Assembly: GCA_019671005.1 (NCBI GenBank)
Contig: CM033717.1
Coordinates: 75,375,850 to 75,439,849, forward strand
Length of the DNA: 64,000 nt
Direction: 5' to 3'
Source of the DNA: Hibiscus mutabilis
Lineage: Eukaryota; Streptophyta; Magnoliopsida; Malvales; Malvaceae
Both the position numbers and the translations under genes were made by a program. The first letter of the stretch is position 1, and every line of letters begins with the position of its first letter. Shown here one piece after another: positions 10,951-23,500 of this stretch. Under the pieces are notes generated by a model. The model made no database searches and was not told where the DNA came from. It was given only the letters and a program-made list of their open reading frames with translations.

Positions 10951-13900
10951 ATGATGGCGGTGGCCTCAGCCTGCAAAGACGGGACCAAGATAGCAATGGA
11001 CAACGGGAAGTATGTGCGGTACACGCCCGAGCAAGTCGAAGCTTTAGAACGGGTCTACCATGAGTGCCCCAAGCCAAGCTCTATTCGTCGCCGGCAGCTG
11101 ATTCGTGAGTGCCCCATCCTCTCCAACATCGAGCCTAAACAGATCAAAGTTTGGTTCCAAAATCGCAGGTCCATAAACCATAAAGCCCCAAACTTTTTTC
11201 ATGATTTCATTTGGTTCCCGACTTTGGGATCTTTGAATTTTGTTTAACAGATGTAGAGAAAAGCAAAGGAAAGAGTCTTCACGCCTCCAAGCTGTGAACA
11301 AGAAGTTAACTGCTATGAATAAGCTGTTAATGGAGGAGAATGATAGGCTACAAAAGCAAGTTTCACACCTTGTTTATGAAAACGGCTATTTTCGCCAACA
11401 GACTCAAAATGTTCGTAAACCCTTTGATTTGCTTTGAATTGTTAGTATTGTTGAGTATTAATTGAAGGGTTTTTTTTTGTGTGTGTGTTGCAGGCGGCCC
11501 TAGCCACCACAGATACAAGAAGTGACTCAGTGGTGACAAGTGGTCAACACCAAATTACTCCTCAGCATCCTCCAAGGGATGCTAGTCCTGCAGGGTTAGT
11601 GGGAAATTGTTGTGTCCCTTTCTTTCCTCGTTTCTCTATGAATCTAAGCCTTTAAATTTGTTGGTTTCTAGACTTTTGTCCATTGCAGATGAAACTTTAA
11701 CAGAGTTTCTTTCAAAGGCAACTGGAACTGCTGTGGAGTGGGTCCAAATGCCTGGAATGAAGGTTACTGCTCTCCTGTCATTATCTTTCTTTCTTTAACA
11801 TTATTAAACTATACTCCATTATGCTTTATGATTATCGATAATGTCGATAATAAAGTGCATTACCTTGCTAATCTTCTAAGCAACACTCAAACCTTGATCT
11901 TGTTATTGTCAATCTATAGGAAAACCCCATTATCCTACTTTCTCTATTGGTTACTAATATTTCCTTAATAAAGTAATGTTAATAAAGTTAGTAATTCAAT
12001 ATGAATATGCTAATTAACCAAAGTAGTCTTGGTATCTTTCTTATCTATGCAGCCTGGTCCGGATTCCGTTGGAATCGTTGCTATTTCTCATGGTTGCACT
12101 GGAGTGGCAGCTCGTGCATGTGGACTTGTGGGACTAGATCCTACAAGAGTAAGTTCGTTTTTTGCTTTCTGGTGAGAGGACATTTTTGGTTCATATTTGG
12201 TTGAATTGGCTGGTAATCATTTGTCCCCCATGTAGGTTGCTGAAATCCTAAAAGATCGGCCTTCATGGTACCGTGATTGCCGAGCTGTGGATGTTGTAAA
12301 TGTGTTGTCCACTGCAAATGGTGGAACCATTGAACTGCTTTATATGCAGGTAGACTATTCTTCCTTTTAATTTGCAACTGAAGTTTTTGATTAATGGTGC
12401 AATAGCCAATAGCTTATGGTCAAATTTTGGTTCTCTTCTTTTAGCTTTACGCTCCTACGACATTGGCACCAGCTCGTGACTTCTGGTTGCTGCGCTACAC
12501 GGCTGTTCTGGAGGATGGTAGCCTTGTAGTATGTGAAAGATCACTTAACAACACTCAAAATGGTCCAAGTATGCCGTCGACAATAAATTTTGTGAGAGCA
12601 GAATTGCTGCCTAGTGGTTACCTGATTAGACCTTGTGAAGGGGGTGGATCCATCATTCACATAGTTGATCACATGAATTTGGAGGTATAAATCACATTGC
12701 TCCCCTTGCGAACATATAAAATTTGATTGCACTGAGGTAATGGTTTCAAATGTCTTCTTGCTCCCATGTAGCCTTCGAGTGTTCCTGAAGTGTTGCGGCC
12801 CCTTTACGAGTCCTCAACTTTATTCGCTCAGAAGACAACAATGGCGGTAAGACTATTCCTTGAATCTATACTTTTTGAGTGTAGAGTTGGATGCTAAGCC
12901 AAGACATTAAAATGACTCATGTTATAATCTCGGCATTTGCACAGGCTTTCCGTCATTTGAGACAGATTTCTCAGGAAATATCTCAGCCGACTGTTACTGG
13001 TTGGGGGAGAAGACCTGCAGCTCTACGTGCACTTAGTCAGAAATTGAGCAAGTACGCTCGCTCAGCTCTTCTAAAGTCGTCATGTATGTGTGTTAGTAGA
13101 TAGATTCTTAATTGATGATAGTCTAACATATTCTATTGTCCAGGGGATTTAACAAGGCTGTTAATGGATTTCCCGACGAAGGATGGTCGATGTTGGAAAG
13201 CGATGGTGTTGATGATGTTACCCTCCTTGTGAACTCATCTCCCGGCAAGATGATGGACATAAACTTCTCTTATAGTAACGGATTTCCTTCGATGGGCAAT
13301 GCGGTTCTATGTGCCAATGCATCAATGTTATTACAGGTCAGTTTCTAGATGTATCAAAAGTATGTAAATTACATCAGAAGATCTATAGATATTAAACCTC
13401 TGATTTCATTCTACTTGTAGAATGTGCCTCCAGCAATACTTCTCAGATTCTTACGAGAACATCGATCAGAGTGGGCAGACAGTGGTATTGATGCTTACTC
13501 TGCTGCTGCTGTCAAAGCCGGACCGTGTAGCTTGCCAGTGCCTCGAGGAGGAAGTTTTGGGGGGCAAGTCATTCTTCCATTGGCTCACACAATAGAGCAT
13601 GAAGAGGTAAGTGATTAGAGACCGAGTTTTGGCACTTACAACATAATCCTTGCCATCAATTAGCAAAATGTATCCTAAATATTGTCATAACTTTTTTGTT
13701 ATAGTTCATGGAGGTTATTAAGCTTGAAAACATGGGCCACTGTCAGGACATGATCATGCCAAGTGATATCTTCTTCCTGCAGGTACATAAGTTTTTACCA
13801 ACAATCATTCAACTGATGTTATTTTAAGGCATGGACCAATAATTATTTGTCATTTACCTTCCTTGTTGTATGAATCTCTCAGCTTTGTGGTGGAGTGGAT

Positions 13901-15258
13901 GAGAATGCCGTCAGCTCTTGTGCTGAACTCATCTTTGCCCCCATTGATGGCTCGTTCTCTGAGGATGCACCTATTATCCCTTCCGGTTTCCGCATCATTC
14001 CCCTTGATTCCAGAATGGTAAGTGTTGTACGATTCTGTGCTCGATTTTCTTTTATTTTTATTTTATGTCCTTACTAAATGAATACATAAATATAATGTAG
14101 GATGCATCCAGTCCAAATCGTACACTTGATCTTGCCTCTACTCTTGAAGTTGGGGCTGCCGGAAACCGAGTAGCCGGTGATAATTCTAGTCGTTGTGGGA
14201 GCGCGAAATCTGTGATGACAATTGCATTCCAGTTTGTGTACGAGATCCACCTTCAAGAAAATGTGGCAATCATGGCTCGACAATACGTCCGTAGTATTAT
14301 TGCCTCGGTTCAAAGGGTGGCATTAGCACTCTCTCCTTCCTTCTTAGGTTCTCATGCTGGCTTAGGATTACTCCCTGGTACTCCTGAAGCACAAACACTC
14401 GCTCGTTGGATTTGTCAAAGCTATAGGTGTGTTCATCAATTCCCTTTTCATTCATTTTCGTCCCATTCCCCAGAAATTTGGATATAATGCTTTGTTGTTA
14501 ACATCAGTTGTGCTATTCGGATTTGTATTAACTGATATTTGCGGATCATTTCTCTTTACAGGTGCTATATGGGGTCAGAGCTGCTCAAACATGAAGGAAG
14601 CGAATCCATTCTTAAAATGCTTTGGCATCACACAGATGCAATTCTTTGCTGCTCTTTGAAGGTATTCACTCAAACGATCATGTTTTTTTTCGGTTCGAGT
14701 TTTATGTTAGCCTTGTCCGGGAAGTTGTCTTCTCGATAACACACGATACTCGTGTCCCTCTGCCTAATTGCTCTTATGCCGTAACTGATGCTTGGTAATA
14801 CATACGCAGGCACTACCGGTTTTTACATTTGCAAATCAAGCCGGACTCGACATGCTCGAAACAACATTGGTGTCACTCCAGGACATTACTTTGGAGAAGA
14901 TTTTCGATGAGAAGGGACAAAAAACCCTATTGGCAGAGTTTCCACAAGTAATGCAGCAGGTATGATACAACAATTAGAGCTTAAGTTGCAGTGCAACGGG
15001 ACATTAAACTCACGGTGGAATTATAAGCGCAACAAGATATCCGAAAAACATAAAGGAAACCAAAGCAAAACATATGATTGATTCCTATTCCTTTGTGCTC
15101 TCTGTTTGCAGGGCTTTATGTGCCTTCAAGGTGGCATCTGCTTATCAAGCATGGGGAGGCCGGTCTCGTACGAGAAAGCCGTGGCTTGGAAAGTGTTGAA
15201 TGATGAAGAAAATGCTCACTGTATCTGCTTCATGTTCATCAACTGGTCGTTTGTATGA
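10951..15258 (+). CDS. HB8: Class III homeodomain-leucine zipper transcription factor, ATHB-8-like
   Basis: Nuclear transcription factor of the HD-Zip III family, which controls vascular differentiation, meristem and organ polarity. Seventeen coding exons join in frame: 10951-11168, 11251-11410, 11494-11594, 11672-11762, 12053-12148, 12236-12349, 12445-12684, 12772-12846, 12945-13051, 13144-13336, 13421-13606, 13705-13782, 13883-14017, 14101-14426, 14562-14661, 14810-14959, 15112-15258 (838 residues, normal for the family; all GT-AG). Domains: homeodomain about residues 20-82 with IKVWFQNRRCREKQ, leucine zipper about 78-125, START domain about 155-370, MEKHLA domain from about 690 to the C-terminal INWSFV. 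NTQNGPSMP, ISQEISQP and the QHPPRDASPAG stretch point to the ATHB-8/ATHB-15 branch, nearer ATHB-8, rather than REVOLUTA or PHABULOSA. One visible change is RRRQ where relatives usually have RRQQ in the homeodomain. Regulated by miR165/166 (see separate entry). ATG 10951 is followed by a second ATG. Confidence 0.95.
11752..12062 (+). promoter_or_regulatory. miR165/166 target site split by an intron
   Basis: The mRNA segment made by joining 11752-11762 and 12053-12062 reads CUGGAAUGAAGCCUGGUCCGG, 21 nt complementary to miR166 except at three positions near the ends. The intron 11763-12052 divides it, so the site exists only in spliced RNA. It lies at the start of the START domain coding region (MPGMKPGPDS), where all HD-Zip III genes carry it. 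Confidence 0.93.
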
Positions 15259-16052
15259 AAATCCAAAGGGAACATAGCGTTTAGATATCAAGATAGATTA
15301 GATTTGAAGCTCCCTTTTCATTTTGTAGCCCGGAGAAACCTTTTAAGTGATACGATATTGTTACAAGGATGTTGAATCAAATGGTATCGACTTCGGTTTT
15401 CCGAACAATTTAAACCAATTGATTCATGTAGTCATCTTTTAAGACGTGACATGTTGCGTCTGGCGGTGGCGAATTTAAAAAGTTATCATCGGCTGGGCTG
15501 ATTTAAATAGTAATAAAAAATTATCTAATATTACTTATATATATGAGTTTGAGATTTTAAAATTCCATTGTATGATAATTTTAAATTTCCTTTTTCTTTT
15601 CTATATTTTATTTAAACAAAATTAAAATGTTTTCTAAAAAAATAAATTATCTATAACTTAATTGCTTAAATGACATTTTTTAAACTAATTTAAGGTTTAA
15701 AAACTAAACTAAATTTTTATATTAGGCCATTTCTTTTATTCTTATCCAAAACTCAATCTACATTAATATTATATATAACTTAAATGATATTTTCTAAGCC
15801 TAGATTCGCCCTGGCGCCGAGCACAACTCTTATAAGCAACAGTCTATGGCGTCTAAGCCAAACTTGTTCGATTCAAATCTTATCTATTCTATTTAACCTT
15901 ATAAATTTAATAAATCAAATCCGTTCAACTTAATTATTGATTCCAACCCAAAATCATCATATTGACTAGAATGGCTTGAACTTTAAATTCATGTAATCTA
16001 AGTTTAAAATGATTTGGACTTGAAATGAATTCAATCTAAAACTAAACCAAAC
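15259..16052. other. HD-Zip III 3' flank and intergenic DNA
   Basis: The 3' untranslated region presumably occupies the first few hundred bases. The rest is AT-rich with no recognisable gene. Confidence 0.4.
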
Positions 16053-16061
16053 ACAATTAAT

Positions 16062-16429
16062 ACGAGAATAGGAGAGGTAAAATTAATCATTTTTGAAAAG
16101 AAATTGAAGTCGTTTTTGAAGGCTAGAACATCAGTTTACTTGCGATGACTATTCGAATGGGATCCAGGCGTTTCCAATTATGATAATTTTCTACAGTTAT
16201 TTGAATTTTATTTTACCTTTTTAATGAGGATAATTTCAAATAACTAAATAAAATTACCCTAATTAAAAAGATAAAATAAAATTTAAATAACTATAGAAAA
16301 TTATCATAATTAGAAACGTCTGGATCCCATCCGAATAGTCGTCGCAAGTCAACTCATGTTCTAGCCTTTAAAAACGACTTCAATTTCTTTTCAAAAATGA
16401 TTAATTTTACCTCTGTTATTCTCGTGTCG
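16062..16429. mobile_element. Foldback MITE with long inverted arms
   Basis: Almost the whole 368 bp is one inverted repeat centred near 16245. For example, TTGAAGTCGTTTTTGAAGGC on the left mirrors GCCTTTAAAAACGACTTCAA on the right, and GGGATCCAGGCGTTTCCAAT mirrors the TTAGAAACGTCTGGATCCC side. Flanking 9-mers ACAATTAAT (16053-16061) and ACAATTATT (16430-16438) differ at one base, suggesting a Mutator-type 9-bp duplication. It ends 200 bp before the Tat retrotransposon. Confidence 0.75.
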
Positions 16430-16624
16430 ACAATTATTCCAAACGTAAAAACTCAACATTCTAAAACTTAAATTAATTTAATTCAAATTGATCCAACTCA
16501 AAATTATTACCAATATTTAAATTAATTTTTTAAACTTCAATACTTTTTAATCGAATCCTTATTCAAGTTGTTATGTCACCCTTGTTGTTACTGATGTTTA
16601 AACTGTCCATACAATAAGTACACA

Positions 16625-16629
16625 CATAC
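16625..16629. repeat. Target site duplication CATAC (left copy)
   Basis: Identical to 32036-32040. Together they bracket TG...CA-ended LTRs and fix the retrotransposon at 16630-32035. Confidence 0.9.
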
Positions 16630-18823
16630 TGTCGTGACCGTTTTTACGACAAAAAAAAAAGTATAGGAAAATACATCGACGATTGATTCTTTTGAAAATC
16701 GATATTTTTGTTCATTTGTATTTACTTAATTTTGAAATTAGGCTTTTTCACGTTAAAACTTTTATTTAATTTTAAAAAATGATTTGGAGTCGCCACCGGT
16801 CACTTTGGTAGACCGGACACCATAAAAACAACCAGCAATTCATTTTGAAACGATTCAGGTTCGGGAGTCGATTACGTGTGGGGAAAGATTAACACCCCCA
16901 TAAACACCCGTTATCGGTACCTTTTTTAATTCCATGTGGCATTTTGACATTTTCAAGTAATAAAATGAATTTGATTTGATCATTAATTGCAAATTGAATT
17001 TCTTTCCGAATGAAGATATCTTTTTGTAAGAAAATACATTTTAAAAGAATACAAAATTTTGAAGTATCCAATTACGTTAGGGAACTTCAACTCATACTCA
17101 AAAATATATCTCAACACAAAAGGTTTAAATGCATGAAAATTATTTTGTAATCAATTTTATGTAAAAACCTAATTAAGGCTTCAATTCATTTAATTGATTA
17201 GAATCCTATGAATATTATTAATTTTTGAACTTATGTGATAACACCCAAATGATTGGGCACTATCCATATTAGGCCAAAAAATAACAACATTCTTACTATT
17301 AATGATGCTAATTACTTAATCCTAATTTGAATTTAAGTGAACTAACTATCCAATTATATGTAATAACCATATTCTAAGTTTGAATGAAATATTAAATATT
17401 TCACTAAAATACCCCCTTTGAATAACATCACAATACAGTGTGATACTAATCAACTTAGGGCATTAAAGTAATCATTTAATATTCATTCATTTTCTACAAT
17501 GATCTTCCTCTTCAATTTCAAGTTATTCAAGATTGAGAACCTAATTTTAGGGTTCTAATTATTCTAAGTGTATTTAAGGTTTTCTAAACAAATATACTAT
17601 GTGATTATTTAAAAAAAACATGCATCATACAAACAATTAAATTAAAAGCTATTAAAATAAAGAAATTAAAATGTCATGGACTAAATTGAATTAAATTGGT
17701 AATTAAAGAGCTGAATTACAAGGCATTGGGTGACTAAAATGTAAAACGGGACAAATTGGAGAGCCCAAATCTAAACCTATTGAAAATTCGGTTCAAAAAC
17801 CGGTCTAAACCAAATCGAACTGGTCGGTTTAAACCCCAAACGGCTCGAACCGTTATAATCAGGTCTTGAGTCAGACCACAGCCCCGTATCCATGCCCGTT
17901 TAAAAACACGTGGGCTTTATTTAACCCGGTTCCCAAAACGACGTCGTTCCAACTCAGTATAAAAGGGGGTGAACTGAGTTGGACCGGTTCCAAAACGACA
18001 TCGTTCCAATCTCCTATCATTTTTAACTCCACCATGGATCCTACCTCTCATTCAACTTCAACCTCGACTCCAGCGGTACTCTCAGCAACAAAAATTCAAG
18101 ATAAGTGTCTGAAATCCCTTTTAGTTTCTGTTTTCATTTCCATTTTTAGATCTAGTGTTTTTAGGCTACTGACTTTAGATTTAGGATATGTTTAGGCTTA
18201 GAACACCACTATTACTGTTTTGAATGATCGAGGCCAGGATTTAGTTGTTTCTATTTGTTTTAGTGCAGGAAAATAAAGAACAGAGGTGGAAATATACCTT
18301 TGAGTGTATATCAACAGCTCTGGCAGACCTTCGACGGTGAAGCAGCTACTCCGATCGTCTTCTCCTAGCTCCCATTCCTTTCAGTTAGTCACTTCGACTT
18401 TTCTCTCTCTTCTTTCAATTATTGCACAATTATTGCACGATCATTAATTGTTTCTGACTTTTTCTCTCCCCTTTTATAGCAGGTGATATGGCTAATGTCA
18501 AATATGCCCTTAATCCATGTGTCGGGGCTGTGGACCAATCTAATGGTGTTACGTGGTCAAATTTGGCGGGCCCAAAGGGCTAGTGAAGACAGATAATGGG
18601 CGGGAATTTATTTGAAAATGGGCTGTAAAGTTTGTAATTGGGCCTTTCGGATTTGTAGAGGCAAATTTAATGTAATATGGACTACTTATGGACTGTTTTA
18701 TTTAATATAGTCATTGAAGAATTATTTTTATTTAATAGACTATTTTATTACTTAGTATTATTTGGCCATATGTATAGTGAATTATATATATAAGAGAAAA
18801 CTGGACAAAATTTGGGTATTACA
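16630..18823 (-). repeat. 3' LTR of the Tat element (2,194 bp)
   Basis: Homologous to 29405-32035. Read on the minus strand it begins TGTAATACCC and ends ACGACA. Relative to the other LTR it lacks about 550 bp (other LTR 30692-31245) at around 17990-18005, and it retains about 85 bp near 17365-17450 that the other lacks. Confidence 0.92.
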
Positions 18824-18840
18824 GCTACCCCTTTTTGCCC
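18824..18840 (-). other. Polypurine tract of the Tat element
   Basis: On the minus strand GGGCAAAAAGGGGTAGC abuts the TGTAATACCC start of the 3' LTR, the expected place for the plus-strand primer of reverse transcription. Confidence 0.85.
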
Positions 18841-18929
18841 ATTATTGTGGAACAGGGATAGAGCAAAGATTGAAAAGACTCAAATTTTGTCTGCCCCTGT
18901 CAGTTGTTGCTCTAAGCTGCAGGACTTTA

Positions 18930-19220
18930 TTCGAACCCTCTTCCTCTTCTTCTTCTCTAAGAATTTATCAAGTTTTTCTTACTTGGAACTTTATCTCCAC
19001 TTATCGAATTATTCTCATTACGAATTCTTTCTTTGTTGGGGATGAACTCTTCTCATTTGGAATTTTATCTTTGCTAACAGACTTCTTTCTTCATATTTAG
19101 AGTTCTGTCTCTGCTGGGTGAACTCTTCCCATTAGGAGCTCTATCTTTGCTGGGTGAACTCTTCCCATTAGGAGTTCTGTCTTTACTGGGCGAACTCTTC
19201 TTATTAAGAGTTCCATCTTC
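18930..19220. repeat. 36-bp tandem repeats in the Tat element 3' untranslated region
   Basis: Three good 36-bp units from 19101 (AGTTCTGTCTCTGCTGGGTG then AACTCTTCCCATTAGG, with variants), part of a fourth, and more degenerate copies leftward to about 18930. Variable tandem repeats in this region are a known property of Tat elements and can seed satellites. Confidence 0.8.
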
Positions 19221-19424
19221 ATTACCCGTGAAGGTAAACTAAAATGTATGTATGATGGTTATTATGATCATAGTTTCTATATAATGCATGAATTGTATCT
19301 CATTGAGATCAATCAATCAGCCGCCACTCCTGGGGGAACTATCCTGATACTTCATTTTCTTCTTTCATCTCACGTTTAAGATTAGCCATCGAAAACTCCC
19401 TCCTACGTTTTTGGCCCCTTGCTC

Positions 19425-20490
19425 TAAAGTGTCCTTTTATGTTTTCACTTTAGATTGCTTTTCTCAAAGCGCCCTTTCAGGTTTTCACTTTGGTTTTTCT
19501 TTTTTCTTTTCCTCAAGGCGCCCTTTCGGGTTTTCACCTTAGTTTTCTCTTTTTTTTCTTTTTTTAACACGTTATGGAAAAACGAAACAAACTTTCAACC
19601 AATTAACATTTACAATCTTACCAATATCAAAAGCCTTTACAAAATACTGAATCAAATTTTCATTCTCAACAGAAGAACATGAAACCATGCTTGTTTGACT
19701 CGGTCCGAGAAGTTGAAGGACGACAAAGGGATCATAGTACCGAGACGTTAATGATGCTCCTTTGGCTCTTATACCAATCACATTATCGTGGGCACCCTAA
19801 GACTGATTTTCAGCGATACCCTTTATGCGCTTCCTATCTCTTTAGGTTCAAGGGTACCTTTTACTTTTATGCACTATTCTTCAATAACCCAGAGTGTTAA
19901 AGTCCACATGTATCTTTCAAAACACAGTAATACCAAGAAATTATCTACTTTATTCACTACGTTAATCATTTAATGATGCTTTAGAAATAAAAGAAAGACT
20001 TAGAAGAGAATACATGATCTTTATTGAAGTTTATTAGTACAAATTTGGATAGAATTTAACAAGTCGTGACAAAATAAAACAACAAAACCTAGAAACTACA
20101 TTAGGTTTTTCAAGCATTCATAGCATGAAGGATACATTTACCCTATCGACCAGAAATAGTCTTGAGCTCAACCTTGTCCAATAGACTTCGAATGTTGTCT
20201 GGATGGTTACAGATGTGAAATCCCTTCTGAAATACCAGGTAGTGTCTGAGAGGTTTCAACCGATAGATGTCTATTCTTAAGCCATCTAGGCCGCCCTTTT
20301 TGGGTTTTCAACCCAGATCATCCTTTTGCTTCAAGACGCCCTTTGCGGGTTTTCATCTTGAACCCCCATTTCTTTTTTTATTCCTTTTTCCCTCTTTTTT
20401 TGAATATTTATAGCGCCTTTTTGGGTTTTCACTACAAATATATCATTTTCGAAACACCATTTTTGGGTTTTCACTCCATTTTTTCTTTTT
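19425..20490. repeat. Interspersed GCCCTTTxxGGGTTTTCA motif, about seven copies
   Basis: Copies of (G)CGCCCTTTNNGGGTTTTCA(C) with pyrimidine-rich spacers start near 19429 (weak), 19469, 19519, 20291, 20334, 20413 and 20455. They fall into two groups on either side of 19530-20280. They are noncoding on both strands and lie between pol and the 3' LTR. Confidence 0.7.
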
Positions 20491-20529
20491 TTTTTATTCT
20501 TCAGGCATAATATTTTTTTGACTGGATCA

Positions 20530-23500
20530 GAGTTTACTGGTTTTTGTAATCCTTTACCATCCATCTTAGTCAGAGTTAGTGCTCCTCTAGAGAAGGCATT
20601 TTTAACAACATAAGGTCCCTACTAGTTAGGCATCTATTTTCCATGATCATCATAGTGTATCTGTAAGATCTTTTTCAACACAAGATCTCCCTCTTAAAAT
20701 TCCCTAGATCAAACCTTTTTATCATAGGCCCGCATCATTCTTTTCTAGTACATTTGACTATGACAAATAACCCTCAACCTCTTTTCTTCAATCAAGTTTA
20801 ACTAATCTATCCGAGCTTGTATCCATTTTGCACCGTCCAACTTTACTTCTGATAAAACTTGGAGGGATGGGATTTCAACCTCAATGGGAAGTACCGCTTC
20901 TGTCCCATAAAGTAGAGAGCAAGGAGTTACCCCAGTTGAAGTTCGCATCGAGGTTCGATATGCAAACAATGCAAAAGGAAGCTTCACATTCCAATCTTTG
21001 TACATCTCTGTTGTCTTCGATATGATCTTCTTGATATTTTTATTTGCTGCCTCAACTGCCCCATTCATTTTTGGGCGATAAGTTGCAGAATTGTGATGTA
21101 TGATGTTGAACTGCTTACACACTTATGCTATTATCTTATTATTAAAATTGGTAGCATTATCAGTAATGATTCTTTCTGGAAATCTATATCGACAAATGAT
21201 ATCTTTCTTCAAGAACTTGCATATTGTTGTTCTTGTGACATTAGCATAAAAAGCTGCTTCTACCCATTTAGTGAAGTAATCAATGACCACTAGAATGAAA
21301 CGATGACCATTAGAAGCATTGGGGTGAATTTGCCCAATAACATCTATGCCCCAGACGGTAAAAGGCCACGATGAATTCATCGTATGAAGTGGCATCGGTA
21401 GAGAATTGATCATGTTAGCATATATCTGACATTTATGACATTTCTTTGATGTTCAATACAACCTCCTTCCATGGTTACCCAGTAATATCCATATCTCATA
21501 ATTTTCCTGGCCATTGCATAACCATTTGCATGTGTCCCACATATTCCATCATATACCTCTGTCATGATACTTCTTGCCTCATTAGCATTAACACACCTCA
21601 ACAAGACCTGATCTCTGCTCCTTCTATACAGGGTTTCCCCATCCAGCACATATCCTGAAGCCATTCTTCTGATAGTTCTTTTACCATTATCATTTGCTTC
21701 TAGAGGATACCTTTGAAACTTGAGGTATTGCATGATATCGTAATACCAAGGGTTTCCATCTGTTTCCTCTTCTATGCTACAACAGTGAGTATAAGCATTG
21801 TAACTCTGCATCTGGATCGTCATCATGTCCTCAGGCTTATTGGCTAAGAAAACTAAAGCCAGTGTAGCTAAAGCACCCGCCATCTGATTATCCTCTCTGT
21901 GGACATATGCGAAAGTAGTCTTTTTGAATTCTTTTATCATCTCAAGGATCAATTTTCTATACTCAATCAGCTTGGCATCCTTTGTTTCTCATTCTCTACG
22001 AAGCTGATAAATGACCAATGCAGAATCTCTATACACTTTCAAACTTTCTATTTTCTTTTCAATGGCGGCTTGCAATCCCATGACACAAGCTTCGTATTCT
22101 GCCATGTTGTTGGTACAAAGGAATTCCAGTCTACTTGTGAATGGATGATGCTTATTGTTTGGGGAGATTAGTACTGTCCCAATTTCACGTCCTAGGGCGT
22201 TTACAGCTCCGTCGAAATACAACTTCCACGTTTCATCCTCAAAGATTCTTTTTTCTTTCGTAGATATATTCATCACATCTTCATCGAGGAATAAAAGTTC
22301 AATGGCTCATAATCTTCTAAAGCACGACTTGCCAGGAAATCGGCTATAACACTCCCTTTTATTGCCTTTTGACTTACATACACAATGTTAAATTCTGACA
22401 ACAGCATCTGCCAACGAGCCAGTCTTCTGGTCAATGCTAGTATCTCCATCATAAACTTCAATGGGTCAAGGCGAGAAATCAGCCAAGTAGTGTGATACAA
22501 CATGTATTGTCGAAGTCTGCGAGTTACCCATACCAGGGCACAACACAACTTTCGAATAGGTGGGTATCGCACTTTACACTCTGTAAACTTTTTGCTTAAG
22601 TAATAGATGGCTCTTTATTTCTTCCCCGTGTCATCATGCTGCCCCAACACACATCCCATTGAATTCTCATGAACTGTTAAGTAAAAGATGAGTGGCCTAT
22701 CTGGAACCAGAGCAATTAGTATCAGAGCATTCATCAAGTACCTCTTAATCTTATCAAATGTTTCCTGGCATTCTTCATCCTATTCTCCCGGATTGTTCTT
22801 TTTAAGCAATTTGAAAATTGAATCACATTTATCAGTTAATTGAGAAATGAACCGAGTGACATAATTCAATCTCCCGAGGATTCCTCGAACTTCCTTTTGT
22901 GTTTTTGGTGATGGTAAGTTCTGGATTGCTTTTACTTTATCAGATCTATTTCGACCCATCTTCTGCTGACAACAAAACTGAGGAGTTTTCCCGATATGAC
23001 TCCAAACGTACACTTATTTGGATTGAGCTTTAACTAGTACTTTCTCAACCTCAAGAACAAATTTTTTAAATTCTGAATAAGTTCTTCTTCAGTCTGGGAT
23101 TTGGCAATCATGTCATCGACAAATACCTCGATCTCTTTGTGCATCATATCATGAAACAATCTCACCATCGCCCGCTAATAGGTCGCCCCAGCTTTCTTTA
23201 ACCCAAAGGGCATCGCTTTGTAACAGTATGCTCCCCATAAGGTTATAAATGTGGTCTTGTCCATGTCTTCTGGACACATCTTTATCTGATTATACCCTGA
23301 GAATCTATCCATGAAAGAAAACCAAGAATGTCCTGAAGTATTATCCACTAAGATGTCTATATGGGGCAAAGGGAAATTGTCATTTGGACTAGCCTTATTT
23401 AGATCTCTATAATCCACACACATACGTACTTTCCCATATTTCTTTGGCACAAGAACTATGTTGGCCACCCATTCTGGATACTTCAAGAAAACCAGCATCG

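Noticed and set aside
10756..11301. Minus-strand ORFs opposite the HD-Zip III first exons
   Set aside because: Antisense shadows of a strongly coding region; no independent splice, start or family evidence.
18762..19100. 112-residue plus-strand ORF at the LTR border
   Set aside because: It crosses the LTR end, the polypurine tract and the tandem repeats of the Tat element, on the strand opposite to its genes.
19101..19220. CRISPR-like array
   Set aside because: The 36-bp units are directly adjacent with no spacers, in a plant retrotransposon untranslated region.
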